Shown: in pieces, positions 43,489 through 51,888 of the stretch | Layout of the letters: every line of letters starts with the position of its first letter | Position numbering within the stretch: position 1 is the stretch's first letter | Assembly (NCBI GenBank): GCA_938015595.1 | Contig: CALLPI010000011.1 | Location: 24,846 to 88,845 of the forward strand | Direction: 5' to 3' | Length of the DNA: 64,000 nucleotides | Source of the DNA: an uncultured Saprospiraceae bacterium | GTDB lineage: Bacteria; Bacteroidota; Bacteroidia; Chitinophagales; Saprospiraceae | Translations under genes and position numbers: made by a program | The notes under the pieces: generated by a model | The model's database searches: none | What the model was told of the DNA's origin: nothing | Seen by the model: only the letters and a program-made list of their open reading frames with translations

Positions 43489-45018
43489 ATGGCGCAGTGG
43501 ATTAACCAGGCATTTCGGCTGTATTTGCAGCAGCGATACCGGCAAATAGTCCGATACATGGCACATCCAATAGCGGTTCAGCAGGCTGTTTGGCAAGACC
43601 TGATAACCTTCGCCCGCTACACGGAGTGGGGTAGGCAGTACGGCTACCGCTCGCTACGCAACCCCGAGGCCTTTGCCCGCCAGGTGCCCATACAAGATTA
43701 CGAAAGCCTCAAGCCCTACATCCTACGCATGATGCATGGCGAGCGCGACGTACTCTGGCCAGGGCGAGTGCGGTGGTTTTCTAAGTCGTCTGGTACTACT
43801 AATGATAAAAGCAAGTTTATTCCTGTATCTTCGGTAAATCTGCGCCAATGCCACATCATGGGCAACCGCGACACGTTGGCCTTGTTTTACCACCGCCGCC
43901 CCGATGCGCAGATTTTTACCAGCCAAACTATGATCATGGGTGGTTCCTGGCAGCGCTTCTCAGCGTTTCCGGCTACTATGTATGGCGATGTGTCGGCGAT
44001 TATGATTGAGCACATTCCGTTTTTTGCCCGCTCGCACCTGTTTCCCGATGTGCAAACCGCCCTGATGGCCGACTGGGAGCCCAAGCTAGAGCGTATGGCA
44101 CTGGCTGGCAGCCGCAACCCCAACGTGGTGATGATTGCCGGTGTCCCCACCTGGACTATGGTGCTCCTCAGGCGTATTCTGGAGTTGACCGATGCGGCGC
44201 ATTTACTCGAAGTGTGGCCCAAGTTTCAACTCTATATTCACGGAGGGGTGAGTTTCGGGCCATATCGGCAGCAGTTCCAGGCATTTTTCCCATCGGACTA
44301 CGTAGACTTCCAGGAAGTTTACAACGCATCGGAAGGCTTCTTTGCTGCACAGGATACTGCTTCGCCCGATGAAGGTATGCTCCTGCTATTGCAAAACGGC
44401 ATATATTACGAGTTTTTGCCGGCCAGCGAGTGGTATAAGCCTTGCCCTCAGGCTGTGCCCCTGGAAGCAGTGGAAATTGGACGCAATTATGCCCTCGTCA
44501 TCAGCACCAATGGCGGCCTGTGGCGCTACATGCCCGGCGACACCGTTATGTTCACTTCGACCAACCCCTATCGCGTTCGGGTCACTGGTCGCACCAAGCA
44601 ATTTGTGAATGCCTTTGGCGAAGAAGTTATGGTAGATAATACCGACAAAGCCCTGGCCGAAACCTGTCTGGCTACGGGCGCCCGAGTAGCTGAGTACACC
44701 GTAGCCCCAGTGTATTTGCAGGGTCAGCACAAGGGCAGCCACGAGTGGCTCATTGAATTTGAACAGCCCCCTGCTGATCTGGCATACTTCAATACGTTGC
44801 TGGATGCCAACCTCCAGCGCATCAACTCCGACTACGAAGCCAAGCGCCATCGTAATATTGCCCTACAACAACTGCTACTACGTCCAGTACCGCCTGGCAC
44901 CTTTCACCGCTGGTTGCGCACTAAGGGAAAACTCGGCGGCCAGCATAAGGTGCCCCGCTTGGCCAATCACCGGCAATACGTGGATGAAATACTTGGCCTG
45001 CTGGGAACGCCTGCCTGA
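43489..45018 (+). CDS. GH3 auxin-responsive-promoter family acyl/amino-acid ligase-like protein
   Basis: 509 residues, ANL-fold, similar in length to plant GH3 enzymes. SSGTTNDKSKFIPV (near 100-113) is the phosphate-binding P-loop, FQEVYNASEGFFAAQD (near 275-290) the adenine-binding region, and LWRYMPGDTVMF then VTGRTKQFVNAFGEEVMVDN (near 350-390) the hinge and C-terminal domain start. GH3 proteins adenylate a carboxylic acid and join it to an amino acid. Bacteroidota encode homologues whose substrate is not known. No neighbouring pathway clue. Confidence 0.9.
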   Translation: MAQWINQAFRLYLQQRYRQIVRYMAHPIAVQQAVWQDLITFARYTEWGRQYGYRSLRNPEAFARQVPIQDYESLKPYILRMMHGERDVLWPGRVRWFSKSSGTTNDKSKFIPVSSVNLRQCHIMGNRDTLALFYHRRPDAQIFTSQTMIMGGSWQRFSAFPATMYGDVSAIMIEHIPFFARSHLFPDVQTALMADWEPKLERMALAGSRNPNVVMIAGVPTWTMVLLRRILELTDAAHLLEVWPKFQLYIHGGVSFGPYRQQFQAFFPSDYVDFQEVYNASEGFFAAQDTASPDEGMLLLLQNGIYYEFLPASEWYKPCPQAVPLEAVEIGRNYALVISTNGGLWRYMPGDTVMFTSTNPYRVRVTGRTKQFVNAFGEEVMVDNTDKALAETCLATGARVAEYTVAPVYLQGQHKGSHEWLIEFEQPPADLAYFNTLLDANLQRINSDYEAKRHRNIALQQLLLRPVPPGTFHRWLRTKGKLGGQHKVPRLANHRQYVDEILGLLGTPA

Positions 45019-45090
45019 TATGAACTCGTACGTACCGTTTACCGGCAAAAAAATACCATTCCCTTACAAAATCAACACTAAAACACCTGT

Positions 45091-45211
45091 TTTGATACCG
45101 TTCCGTAAATGTAGCTTTGCACAAGCAAACTGCCGTATAACTTTGTGTCAGTTTTCTCATAGTATGTTTAATAGTCCTACACCCTGTCCCTTCGGGTGTA
45201 GGTTTTTTTTT
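45091..45211 (+). ncRNA. candidate short RNA with own promoter and terminator
   Basis: TTTG (45091-45094), 17 nt, then TAGCTTTG (45112-45119) form a full promoter; a second match TAACTTTG is near 45137-45144. About 55-60 nt later CCTACACCC (45176-45184) pairs with GGGTGTAGG (45194-45202), 9 bp, followed by nine T. The predicted transcript is about 85 nt and begins about 105 bp past the GH3 stop. The hairpin could instead be just the GH3 terminator. Confidence 0.45.
45176..45211 (+). terminator. rho-independent terminator after GH3
   Basis: CCTACACCC/GGGTGTAGG stem with a 9-nt loop and a run of nine T, on the plus strand. Confidence 0.85.
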
Positions 45212-45223
45212 CCCGTAAGCTAT

Positions 45224-45254
45224 TTGGCGGCACAGAAGAATTACCTTAGCTTTG
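45224..45254 (+). promoter_or_regulatory. promoter of the DUF4332 gene
   Basis: TTG (45224-45226), 20 nt, then TAGCTTTG (45247-45254), a full match 77 bp before the ATG. Confidence 0.7.
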
Positions 45255-45330
45255 CCTCATATATAGGATTAGCACCCTGCTCGTCCAAAAACGACAAAGC
45301 CAGCATACAGAAACCAAACTACTTATCATT

Positions 45331-45741
45331 ATGGCAAACTACAAAATCGAAGAACTGGAAGGCATTGGCCCTGTGTTGGGCGAAAAACTCCGTTCAGCAG
45401 GTGTTAATAGCACAGATGCCCTGCTGGAAAACGCCCGCACCCCCAAGCAAAGAGCTGAACTGGCTCAAAAGTCCGGGTTGTCGGAAGCTCAAATCCTGAA
45501 ATTTGCCAACATGGCCGACTTGTTCCGCGTCAAAGGTATTGGCTCCGAGTACTCTGAGCTACTGGAGGCTGCTGGAGTAGATACTGTAGCCGAACTGGCC
45601 CGCCGTAATGCGGAAAACCTGACCGCTAAAATGGAAGAAGTAAATGCCGCCAAGAACCTCGTGCGCCGCTTGCCCACTCTCTCTGAAGTGGAAAAATGGA
45701 TAGCGCACGCCAAGGAACTCCCGCGCGGATTGGAATATTAA
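45331..45741 (+). CDS. DUF4332 helix-hairpin-helix protein
   Basis: 136 residues. Two helix-hairpin-helix modules: ELEGIGPVLGEKLRSAGVNSTD (near 8-28) and VKGIGSEYSELLEAAGVDTVAEL (near 68-90), followed by a C-terminal helix and LPTLSEVEKWIAHAKELP. This is the DUF4332 arrangement. It may bind nucleic acid non-specifically, but the function is not known. It shares the GIGP layout with the membrane-anchored protein at 28.8-30 kb. Confidence 0.88.
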   Translation: MANYKIEELEGIGPVLGEKLRSAGVNSTDALLENARTPKQRAELAQKSGLSEAQILKFANMADLFRVKGIGSEYSELLEAAGVDTVAELARRNAENLTAKMEEVNAAKNLVRRLPTLSEVEKWIAHAKELPRGLEY

Positions 45742-45756
45742 TACACTCCGGCCGTG

Positions 45757-45787
45757 GCGAAGGGCTGGCGCTGAGTCAGCCCTTCGC
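45757..45787 (+). terminator. 11-bp hairpin between DUF4332 and Omp28 genes
   Basis: GCGAAGGGCTG and CAGCCCTTCGC pair perfectly across a 9-nt loop. No T-run follows, so it may be a processing or stability element rather than a terminator. Confidence 0.4.
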
Positions 45788-45810
45788 ATCCGTAGGCTTC
45801 ATCAAAAGAT

Positions 45811-46677
45811 ATGAGTATGGAAGTGCGCTTGGGGTTGGCTTGGCTGTGGGCCGTAGGCATGCTCCTGCTGGCTGGTTGCTACGAAGTGCCTCCCATCGTT
45901 ACGCCAGTGATGGATGTAGGTGAGTGCCCCTCTGAGGCTGCATCCACAGTGGCCAATCAGCAACGCAACGTACTCATCGAAGAATTTACTGGCGTACGTT
46001 GCAACAATTGCCCTGCAGGCGCACAAGCCATAGAGGCCTTACTGGCGCAGCACGGCAACCGGCTGGTAGCAGTGTCCGTTCATGCAGGTCCTTTCGCTCC
46101 GCCTTATCCCGAGAGCCTCTACGATTTTCGTACGCCAGCAGGCACCCAAATCCTATCCTTCCTGGGCGAACCTCTGGGCTACCCTACGGCAGTAGTCAAC
46201 CGGCGGAAGTTTGCACAGGAATCTAGCCTCCAGCTCGGTCAAGCCAAGTGGGCCGGCTACATCGAGCAGGAGCTCAGTGTGCCACCCAGGGTAAAACTAG
46301 CTGTCAATCCCTCCTTTAACGCTGCCACACGCGATCTTCAAGCAGACATCACTGTGTTTGTGCAAGAAACCTTCGCTGAACCCGATGTGCGCCTAAACGT
46401 AGCGCTCATAGAAGACAACATCACCGACTACCAACTCACCCCTGCCGGTAAGCAGGCTGATTATGTACACAAGCACGTACTGCGAGCCATGCTGACCAGC
46501 GCTACTGGCAATCTGATTCAGGAAAACCTCAATACCGGCAGCCGCTTTTGTAAGCGCTACACGCTCAACCTCCCTACTGGATGGAAAGAACGCGACTGCA
46601 AAGTAGTGGCCTTCGTAAGCTTGGGCGGGGCGTCCAAAGATGTACTGCAGGTGGCACAGGCCAAAATCATGCCCTAG
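45811..46677 (+). CDS. Omp28-family lipoprotein with thioredoxin-like motif
   Basis: 288 residues. Lipoprotein signal ending in LLLAGC (Cys near 23). The thioredoxin-like part has EEFTGVRCNNCPAG (CNNC near 65-68) and PTAVVNRRKF; the rest is beta-rich, matching the Omp28-related family of Bacteroidota. Omp28 proteins are outer-membrane lipoproteins, and the CxxC suggests a redox or disulfide role (inference). Convergent with the S41 protease gene. Confidence 0.85.
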   Translation: MSMEVRLGLAWLWAVGMLLLAGCYEVPPIVTPVMDVGECPSEAASTVANQQRNVLIEEFTGVRCNNCPAGAQAIEALLAQHGNRLVAVSVHAGPFAPPYPESLYDFRTPAGTQILSFLGEPLGYPTAVVNRRKFAQESSLQLGQAKWAGYIEQELSVPPRVKLAVNPSFNAATRDLQADITVFVQETFAEPDVRLNVALIEDNITDYQLTPAGKQADYVHKHVLRAMLTSATGNLIQENLNTGSRFCKRYTLNLPTGWKERDCKVVAFVSLGGASKDVLQVAQAKIMP

Positions 46678-46705
46678 ATTTCCGTCGCACTCCGTCAGCA
46701 GGGTA

Positions 46706-47713
46706 TCAACGCAGTTCTCTTAGCGCCCGCTCCAATATGGTATCCTTGCCCTGGAGGCGATCCGCCTCTGTCATGTCCACTTTGATGTGCGGTGGAATAC
46801 CGTCTTCAATGTTGAAGCCATTAGGCAGCAGGGTTTGGGTAGCAGAATAGCGTACTGTCCATCCGTTGGGCAACTCTGCACCTACAGGTGTACCGGCGCC
46901 GCCCCCCGTCCAGTCGCCTACGATGCGTACATGGGGTAAGGCCAGCATCTTGGCTACAAAAAAAGTAGTAGCGCTATAGCTGCGCCGGTTTGTCAGGATA
47001 ATGACCGGTTTGGTAAACTGCCGCTCGCCCTCGGGTTTGATATATACATCTACTGGGGCAGAGAAATCGCGGCGGCCAGGGCCATTCTTCACTAGCGAGC
47101 GATAGGCCAGGCGTTGGCGGTCAGCAAAGCGGGAGGCCAGCAGGTCAGCCATAGAGCCAAAGCCGCCGCCGTTGCTGCGCACGTCAATGATCATACCTTT
47201 GAGATTGCTGAAGCGAGCAATCACCAGATCAATGTACGATTCGTCAAAGCGCTGGGTGAAACTGCCGTAGCGCAGGTAGCCAATGCTGTCAATGATAGTA
47301 TGGATGAGCGGCCCGGTATACCACTGGCGGTTGCGCAGGTACTGGCGTTCTATGAGGTTGCCATCGTAGTTGTCGGGGTAGTTGAGATACCACTCCCAGT
47401 TGCGCGACCGATTGAAGCCCGCCTCCAGGTTGACGTGCCCGTCGCGTAGGGTGTAGAGCATGTCCGACATCACATTAAACAGCTCCAGTGTCCTAGTATT
47501 ACTGTTGACACGAGGCCGGAACACGCGATAGACGCTGTCCCAGTCCACATTTTTAAATTCAAAAAAAGCATAGCCCCGGTCGAGCTCGTGCCACAGCGCC
47601 TCAAAGTTGGTCACGGGGTCATCAGCTGGGTCGTCGTCTAGCAGGAGCATTTCGCAGGTGCTCAGGCTGGAGGTTAAGCCGAGCAGCCACAAGTAAATCA
47701 GCCACCGCTTCAT
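46706..47713 (-). CDS. S41-family serine peptidase lipoprotein
   Basis: 335 residues. Signal peptide with SLSTC (Cys near 20). The C-terminal-processing peptidase fold has a helical N-domain (FEALWHELDRGYAFFEFKNVDWD), DGHVNLEAG (near 92), IIDVRSNGGG (near 175) and the catalytic Ser in ILTNRRSYSATTFF (near 246), with GTPVGAELPNGW afterwards. No PDZ domain is evident between them. The closing DGIPPHIKVDMTE is typical of tail-specific proteases. It starts within the stop of the barrel gene upstream (4-bp ATGA overlap), so the two are coupled. Confidence 0.88.
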   Translation of the reverse strand: MKRWLIYLWLLGLTSSLSTCEMLLLDDDPADDPVTNFEALWHELDRGYAFFEFKNVDWDSVYRVFRPRVNSNTRTLELFNVMSDMLYTLRDGHVNLEAGFNRSRNWEWYLNYPDNYDGNLIERQYLRNRQWYTGPLIHTIIDSIGYLRYGSFTQRFDESYIDLVIARFSNLKGMIIDVRSNGGGFGSMADLLASRFADRQRLAYRSLVKNGPGRRDFSAPVDVYIKPEGERQFTKPVIILTNRRSYSATTFFVAKMLALPHVRIVGDWTGGGAGTPVGAELPNGWTVRYSATQTLLPNGFNIEDGIPPHIKVDMTEADRLQGKDTILERALRELR

Positions 47714-48561
47714 CTCGTCATTTTTATGAAAAGAGCAAACTGCAGTCCGTTTATAGCGTGAGTTACTGGATGCTGCCCGGCGTCAGAGCGGAACATATCC
47801 CAGTAGTAAATTAGCAGCAAGGCGTTGTCACTGGCCAAAGGATAACGCACTTGCAGGCGCGATTGTACCCGCGTCAGGGCGCCAAATGTGCCCAGCCTGG
47901 CTTCTTTTAGATAAGGTGCCGCAGTAAGTTCGTCTTCGGGCGTGGCAGCCACCAGGCCGGAATACGTGGGCCGCAGCCCCCAACTCAGTATGGGCGTAGC
48001 CAATTGCCACTCGGCATGCCAGTGTCGGCGCAGGAGGCGAAACGACCGCTCTACTGACCCCGTGGGGCCGAGTGAGAAAAACAGGTCGTAGAAATAATTG
48101 CTGTTGACCAGGCTGGTGTGATGGCGCAGGCTCCCCCAGGAGCTTAGCGCCGGCCCTGCGCGCCACTGCCATTTGGCGCCTGGTGGCCCAATACGCCACA
48201 GACTGCCCCAAATAGCAGCGTAAGCCATGTTTTCCGTTTTACCACCAACGCGCGCTGCAGAGGTGTTGCCCAGCCAAAACTGCCCTTCCACCCGATTGCG
48301 CGCCTTCGGCCCCGCGATGTCCAGACCAAGGATACCTGCGCCCTGTATGCCTTCGTACAGCAACGGCGACATAGCTACGTCGCGGTAGCGTTCCAGTGCT
48401 GCTCCGCCACCCAAGTACAGGTTTAGTGCACGCTTGGGCGCCTGGCGCTCGCGTACCAAGTGCTGTTGCATGGCCAATGAAGGTGATTTGGCTTCCTGTT
48501 GTGCTGTTGCTAGGCTGCCCAAACTCCAACCCCAAATGCTTACCAAAAACCAGCGCATCAT
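47710..48561 (-). CDS. predicted outer-membrane beta-barrel protein, unknown
   Basis: 283 residues from the ATG at 48561 (MMRWFLVSIWGWSLGSLATAQ, a Sec signal). The rest is a series of short amphipathic strands (YLGGGAALERYRDVAMSP, GQFWLGNTSAARV, WQWRAGPALSSWGSL, LIYYWDMFRSDAG) and ends in an aromatic-containing strand (LQFALFIKMTR), as for outer-membrane barrels. No family was recognised. Coupled by a 4-bp overlap to the S41 lipoprotein, so the two may work together at the outer membrane. Confidence 0.75.
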   Translation of the reverse strand: MMRWFLVSIWGWSLGSLATAQQEAKSPSLAMQQHLVRERQAPKRALNLYLGGGAALERYRDVAMSPLLYEGIQGAGILGLDIAGPKARNRVEGQFWLGNTSAARVGGKTENMAYAAIWGSLWRIGPPGAKWQWRAGPALSSWGSLRHHTSLVNSNYFYDLFFSLGPTGSVERSFRLLRRHWHAEWQLATPILSWGLRPTYSGLVAATPEDELTAAPYLKEARLGTFGALTRVQSRLQVRYPLASDNALLLIYYWDMFRSDAGQHPVTHAINGLQFALFIKMTR

Positions 48562-48687
48562 AATGAGATGTATTCTTTTTGCCGGAGCGAAAAAAACGAA
48601 ATAGTTTCGTTCAAACGCTGCAATTTCGCAAAACATTTTTATATGCAGCATAGCCTTTTGTCGCGCCAAAGACGTTGGCGCTAGGAT

Positions 48688-49695
48688 TTACCCCTGCGGC
48701 CAGTCAGGGATGCCGAGCCATTCGAGTGTATTGGTGCAGTAAATTTTGTGCAGGGTAGCCTCGGGGAGGTCCATTTTTTCTATAAAAGCGCCGATGTCGA
48801 GATCGCCCAGGGGAAAGGGGTAGTCGGAGCCAAGGGTTACTTTATCTTCGCCCACCAAGTCAATGACGTAGCGGAGCATGACCGGGTCATGAGTGATGCA
48901 GTCCACCCAAAAGCGGCCGAGATACTGTGCAGGCGGTACGGGGTTGTCTATGGCCACGAGGTCGGGGCGGCAGTTGAATCCGTGCTGGATGCGGCCAATA
49001 GTAGGCAAGAAAGAGCCACCGGCGTGGGCAAAGCAGACCCGAAGCTTGGGTAGTCGCTCCAACACACCACCGAAGATCATGGAGCAGATCGCGCGGCTGG
49101 TTTCAGCGGGCATGCCTACCAGCCAAGGCAGCCAATAGCGGCGGGTGTGCGCCTCGCCCATCATGTTCCAGGGGTGTACAAACAGCGCCATGTCCAGGTC
49201 TTGGCAGGCTTGGAAGACAGGGAAAAACTCCTCCTCGTGGAGGTTGCGGTTGTTTATGTTAGAGCCTATCTGGATACCTGGCAGCCCAATGGCTTTGCAT
49301 CGCTCCAACTCCAGCACTGCCAGGTCAGCATCCTGCATGGGCACAGTGCCCAGGCCGAGGTAGTGTTGGGGGTAGTCGTGCGTCAGTTGGGCGATGTGAT
49401 CGTTGAGAAAGCGGGAGAGTTCAAGGCAGTCGTCGGGTTTGGCCCAATAAGAAAACATGACCGGTACAGTACATACCACCTGCACGCGGGTGTGGTGGCG
49501 GGCGTACTCGGCAATGCGGAGCTCAGGGTCCCAGCAGTTAGCCTCAATTTCGCGAAAGAAAGTATTTCCTTTCATCATTTTGGCCTTACCAGGTGCATGG
49601 TGTACCAAGTGGATGAAGTCGCCGTAGCCGAAGCGCTGGGCAAAGTCGGGCAAGCGCTCGGGGAGTATGTGGGTGTGCATGTCAATTTTAAGCAC
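48688..49695 (-). CDS. 2-amino-3-carboxymuconate-6-semialdehyde decarboxylase (ACMSD)
   Basis: 335 residues if begun at the GTG at 49695 (M-L-K-I-D-M-H-T-H); the ATG at 49680 would cut the first barrel strand. The metal site is MHTHILPE (near 6-10). FGYGDFIHLVHH, ENCWDPELRI, TVPVMFSYWAKP, LFVHPWNMMG, YWLPWLVGMPAET, VCFAHAGGSF and LGSDYPFPLG match human ACMSD closely (from memory). It decarboxylates the kynurenine-pathway intermediate ACMS, diverting it from quinolinate and NAD towards full tryptophan breakdown. Last gene of the yicC-gmk-apaG cluster, 7 bp after apaG. Other kynurenine genes are not in the window. Confidence 0.92.
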   Translation of the reverse strand: MLKIDMHTHILPERLPDFAQRFGYGDFIHLVHHAPGKAKMMKGNTFFREIEANCWDPELRIAEYARHHTRVQVVCTVPVMFSYWAKPDDCLELSRFLNDHIAQLTHDYPQHYLGLGTVPMQDADLAVLELERCKAIGLPGIQIGSNINNRNLHEEEFFPVFQACQDLDMALFVHPWNMMGEAHTRRYWLPWLVGMPAETSRAICSMIFGGVLERLPKLRVCFAHAGGSFLPTIGRIQHGFNCRPDLVAIDNPVPPAQYLGRFWVDCITHDPVMLRYVIDLVGEDKVTLGSDYPFPLGDLDIGAFIEKMDLPEATLHKIYCTNTLEWLGIPDWPQG

Positions 49696-49702
49696 AGCGC
49701 GG

Positions 49703-50089
49703 TCAGTTGAGGCGGTAGTCAGCAATAAGTTGGAATTTGGGGATGTGCACATCAAAGTGCTCCTGGGTGTCCAGGCGAATGAACAAATAAGTGCCGCGCA
49801 TGGCGCCAATTTCGGAGCTGAGGTTGCACCAGGAAACGTACTGGTGCATCTGGCCAGGGGATAGCACCGGCTGCTTGCCGATGACGCCCTCGCCCTCTAC
49901 TTCACGCCGGGCGCCGCCGGAGTCGAATATATGCCAGTGGCGGCGCAGTAGTTGTACAGCATAGGGGTTGAGATTTTCAATGGTGATGCGATAGGCAAAG
50001 ATGTATTCGTTGCGCTCTGGCTTGGAGTAGTCGGGTTGGAAGAATGCCTCTACACTGATGCGAACGTCGTTGGTGATGAGCGTTTCCAT
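49703..50089 (-). CDS. apaG: ApaG protein
   Basis: 128 residues of immunoglobulin-like beta fold: the NEYIFAYRITIENLNPYAVQLLRRHWHIFDSGG core, VEGEGVIGKQPVLSPGQMHQYVSWC and GTYLFI (near 105). The GxGVxGxxPxxxPG motif is the ApaG signature. Linked in E. coli to Co2+/Mg2+ and diadenosine-tetraphosphate control; the molecular role is unclear. Confidence 0.95.
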   Translation of the reverse strand: METLITNDVRISVEAFFQPDYSKPERNEYIFAYRITIENLNPYAVQLLRRHWHIFDSGGARREVEGEGVIGKQPVLSPGQMHQYVSWCNLSSEIGAMRGTYLFIRLDTQEHFDVHIPKFQLIADYRLN

Positions 50090-50136
50090 AGAGATAGCGT
50101 ATTTATGATGGCTTAAATTTCATTTTCTGACAGCAA

Positions 50137-51066
50137 TCATTGTGATGGCAGTGGGCTTTGATGAAACTGTTTGCCCCAGGAAATACCATGCCGGCTCTCA
50201 TAAAGTTTGACAAAATTAGAAAGACCAAAAAAGCCGTTGAGCAGGATGTAGGCTTCCCACAGCAGTTGGCTCAGAAGTACGTCGGCTTGCTGAATGTTTA
50301 ACTTGAAAGGCTTGAGCTTGCTGATGAGCAGGGGTCTGGAGTGTAGGAGGTGCTTGTCATAGTCCGAAAAAAAGTCAACTGCTTCTTCCACCTGTTTCTC
50401 GTACCGCGGCTCTCCACCGAGCATAAAATTCAGCAACCATTCCGAAGCCAGGCTCCTGGAGAGTTTTTCAGAGTCTTCGCACAGCTCCAACAAGTCAATT
50501 GAGTATTTTTCGATGAGCGGAATGTAAGCCGGCAGTGCTTCCGGCCCTTCCTGCTTGATGATTTCGCGCACTTTTTCAAATCCGCGTTTGATGGAGCGCG
50601 CTGGAATACCGCTGAGTTGAGGGTCAATGGGGCCTAGGGTAGCGCTGGGATGAAGTGTGATGCTGTTGCCAGAGAGCGCCAGCATAGTAGCCGCCGAGTA
50701 GGCAGAATGCGGAATCAGGAAATGTACTTGCTGGAATTTGCTTCTGAGGATGTGTACAATTCTCTCTGTGGCATCCGGCCGGCCTCCAGGGCTGTGCAGC
50801 AGTACGTCCACCTCATGATAGCTCTGCAAAGCCTGCGCAAGATCGGTAAAGCCATCTACATCTGATATATCAATGGAGTTGGGGCTATTAGGAAGCGTAT
50901 CCAGAAACTTAGAGGCGTAAACAATGAGGGGCCTTTTTCGGTATTCTTCAATATCCTTATAGCATTGAAACCGCATCTGCAGAAGCGAACTGCCATCTAT
51001 TTGCGGATTCTTTGCTATGAAGTCATTCCAGTCCTGAGATGTTTTAATGCGTGGAAGAGAATGCAT
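50137..51066 (-). CDS. SDH-family Clp-fold serine proteinase
   Basis: 309 residues. ClpP/crotonase-like fold: VDVLLHSPGGRPDATERIVHIL (near 88-108, oxyanion SPGG), HSAYSAATMLALSGNSI (Ser nucleophile near 123), LGPIDPQLSGIPARSI (near 143-157), then a helical C-terminal half with KLSRSLASEWLL and PRYEKQVEEAVDFF. This matches the serine dehydrogenase proteinase (SDH) family, cytosolic, often without a clear substrate. No signal peptide. Its start overlaps a 72-residue ORF by 23 bp. Confidence 0.85.
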   Translation of the reverse strand: MHSLPRIKTSQDWNDFIAKNPQIDGSSLLQMRFQCYKDIEEYRKRPLIVYASKFLDTLPNSPNSIDISDVDGFTDLAQALQSYHEVDVLLHSPGGRPDATERIVHILRSKFQQVHFLIPHSAYSAATMLALSGNSITLHPSATLGPIDPQLSGIPARSIKRGFEKVREIIKQEGPEALPAYIPLIEKYSIDLLELCEDSEKLSRSLASEWLLNFMLGGEPRYEKQVEEAVDFFSDYDKHLLHSRPLLISKLKPFKLNIQQADVLLSQLLWEAYILLNGFFGLSNFVKLYESRHGISWGKQFHQSPLPSQ

Positions 51067-51262
51067 CCGTATTGATTTTGAGGCTCTTAGTCGAAGAAGT
51101 ATTCGTTTTGAAATAAACCTTCTTGCCCATAGCCTGCCGGCAGCGTTCTATGATCTTGTATGCCTTAGCATAGGTTTGGACTATTTGTATGGCATTTTGA
51201 TTTTTCTCTGTCAATTCTTTGCCGAAGAGAGCTTGCGTAGTAGTATCTTTCTTTGTGTCCAC
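51044..51262 (-). CDS. small ORF overlapping the Clp-fold protease gene
   Basis: 72 residues from a GTG at 51262, 26 bp after the gmk stop, its end overlapping the SDH protease start by 23 bp. The sequence starts MDTKKDTTTQALFGKEL, has a central helix (NAIQIVQTYAKAYKIIERCRQ) and a basic Ser/Thr-rich tail. No family was recognised. Its position and overlap suggest a real, coupled gene. The GTG start and short length leave doubt. Confidence 0.5.
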   Translation of the reverse strand: MDTKKDTTTQALFGKELTEKNQNAIQIVQTYAKAYKIIERCRQAMGKKVYFKTNTSSTKSLKINTDAFSSTH

Positions 51263-51288
51263 AGCAGTGTTGGGTTTGGAGAAAATGA

Positions 51289-51888
51289 CTAAGTATTTTT
51301 CAGCTTTTTGGTTTGACCATGCGCTTCGTTGATGAAAGCCTCGACAATGCGCTCCGCTTTTTGCAGCGCTTTGTCCAATACATCATTAACGAGTACCACA
51401 TCGAATTTGTTCTCGAAAGAAAGCTCGTGTTTGGCTTTGGCAATGCGACGTGCCAGCGCGTTTTCGTTTTCGGTGCCGCGCGCACGCAGGCGTTGCTCCA
51501 GTATTTCGGCAGAGGGCGGCTTGACAAACACGGTGAGCGCCTGCGCGCCGTATTGTTGCTTGAGCCGTATGGCGCCATGTACGTCAATATCAAAAATGAC
51601 GGCTTTACCTGTGCCCCATATTCGCTCAATTTCGCTGCGGAGGGTTCCGTAAAACTGGCCTTCATATACTTCTTCCCATTCGGCAAAGTCCTTGGCCTCA
51701 ATGTGCGCCTGAAAATCTTCGGGTGACATAAAGTAGTAGTCCACCCCGTGTTGTTCGTAAGGGCGCGGCGTGCGGGTAGTGGCCGATACAGAGAAGGCGA
51801 TCTGGCTGGGGTAGCGGCTCAGCAAATGCCGCACGATGGTGGTTTTGCCAGAGCCAGAAGGAGCAGCAAAGATGAGCAGTTTGTTCAT
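51289..51888 (-). CDS. gmk: guanylate kinase
   Basis: 199 residues. P-loop APSGSGKTT (9-17), SVSATTRTPRPYEQHGVDYYFM (near 34-55, GMP-binding), GQFYGT (near 80), FDIDVHGAIRLKQ (near 100), and a C-terminal lid-CORE with RIAKAKHELSFENKFDVVLVND. It phosphorylates GMP to GDP. Its start overlaps the yicC stop by 4 bp (ATGA), so both are translated together, as in many bacteria. Confidence 0.97.
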   Translation of the reverse strand: MNKLLIFAAPSGSGKTTIVRHLLSRYPSQIAFSVSATTRTPRPYEQHGVDYYFMSPEDFQAHIEAKDFAEWEEVYEGQFYGTLRSEIERIWGTGKAVIFDIDVHGAIRLKQQYGAQALTVFVKPPSAEILEQRLRARGTENENALARRIAKAKHELSFENKFDVVLVNDVLDKALQKAERIVEAFINEAHGQTKKLKNT

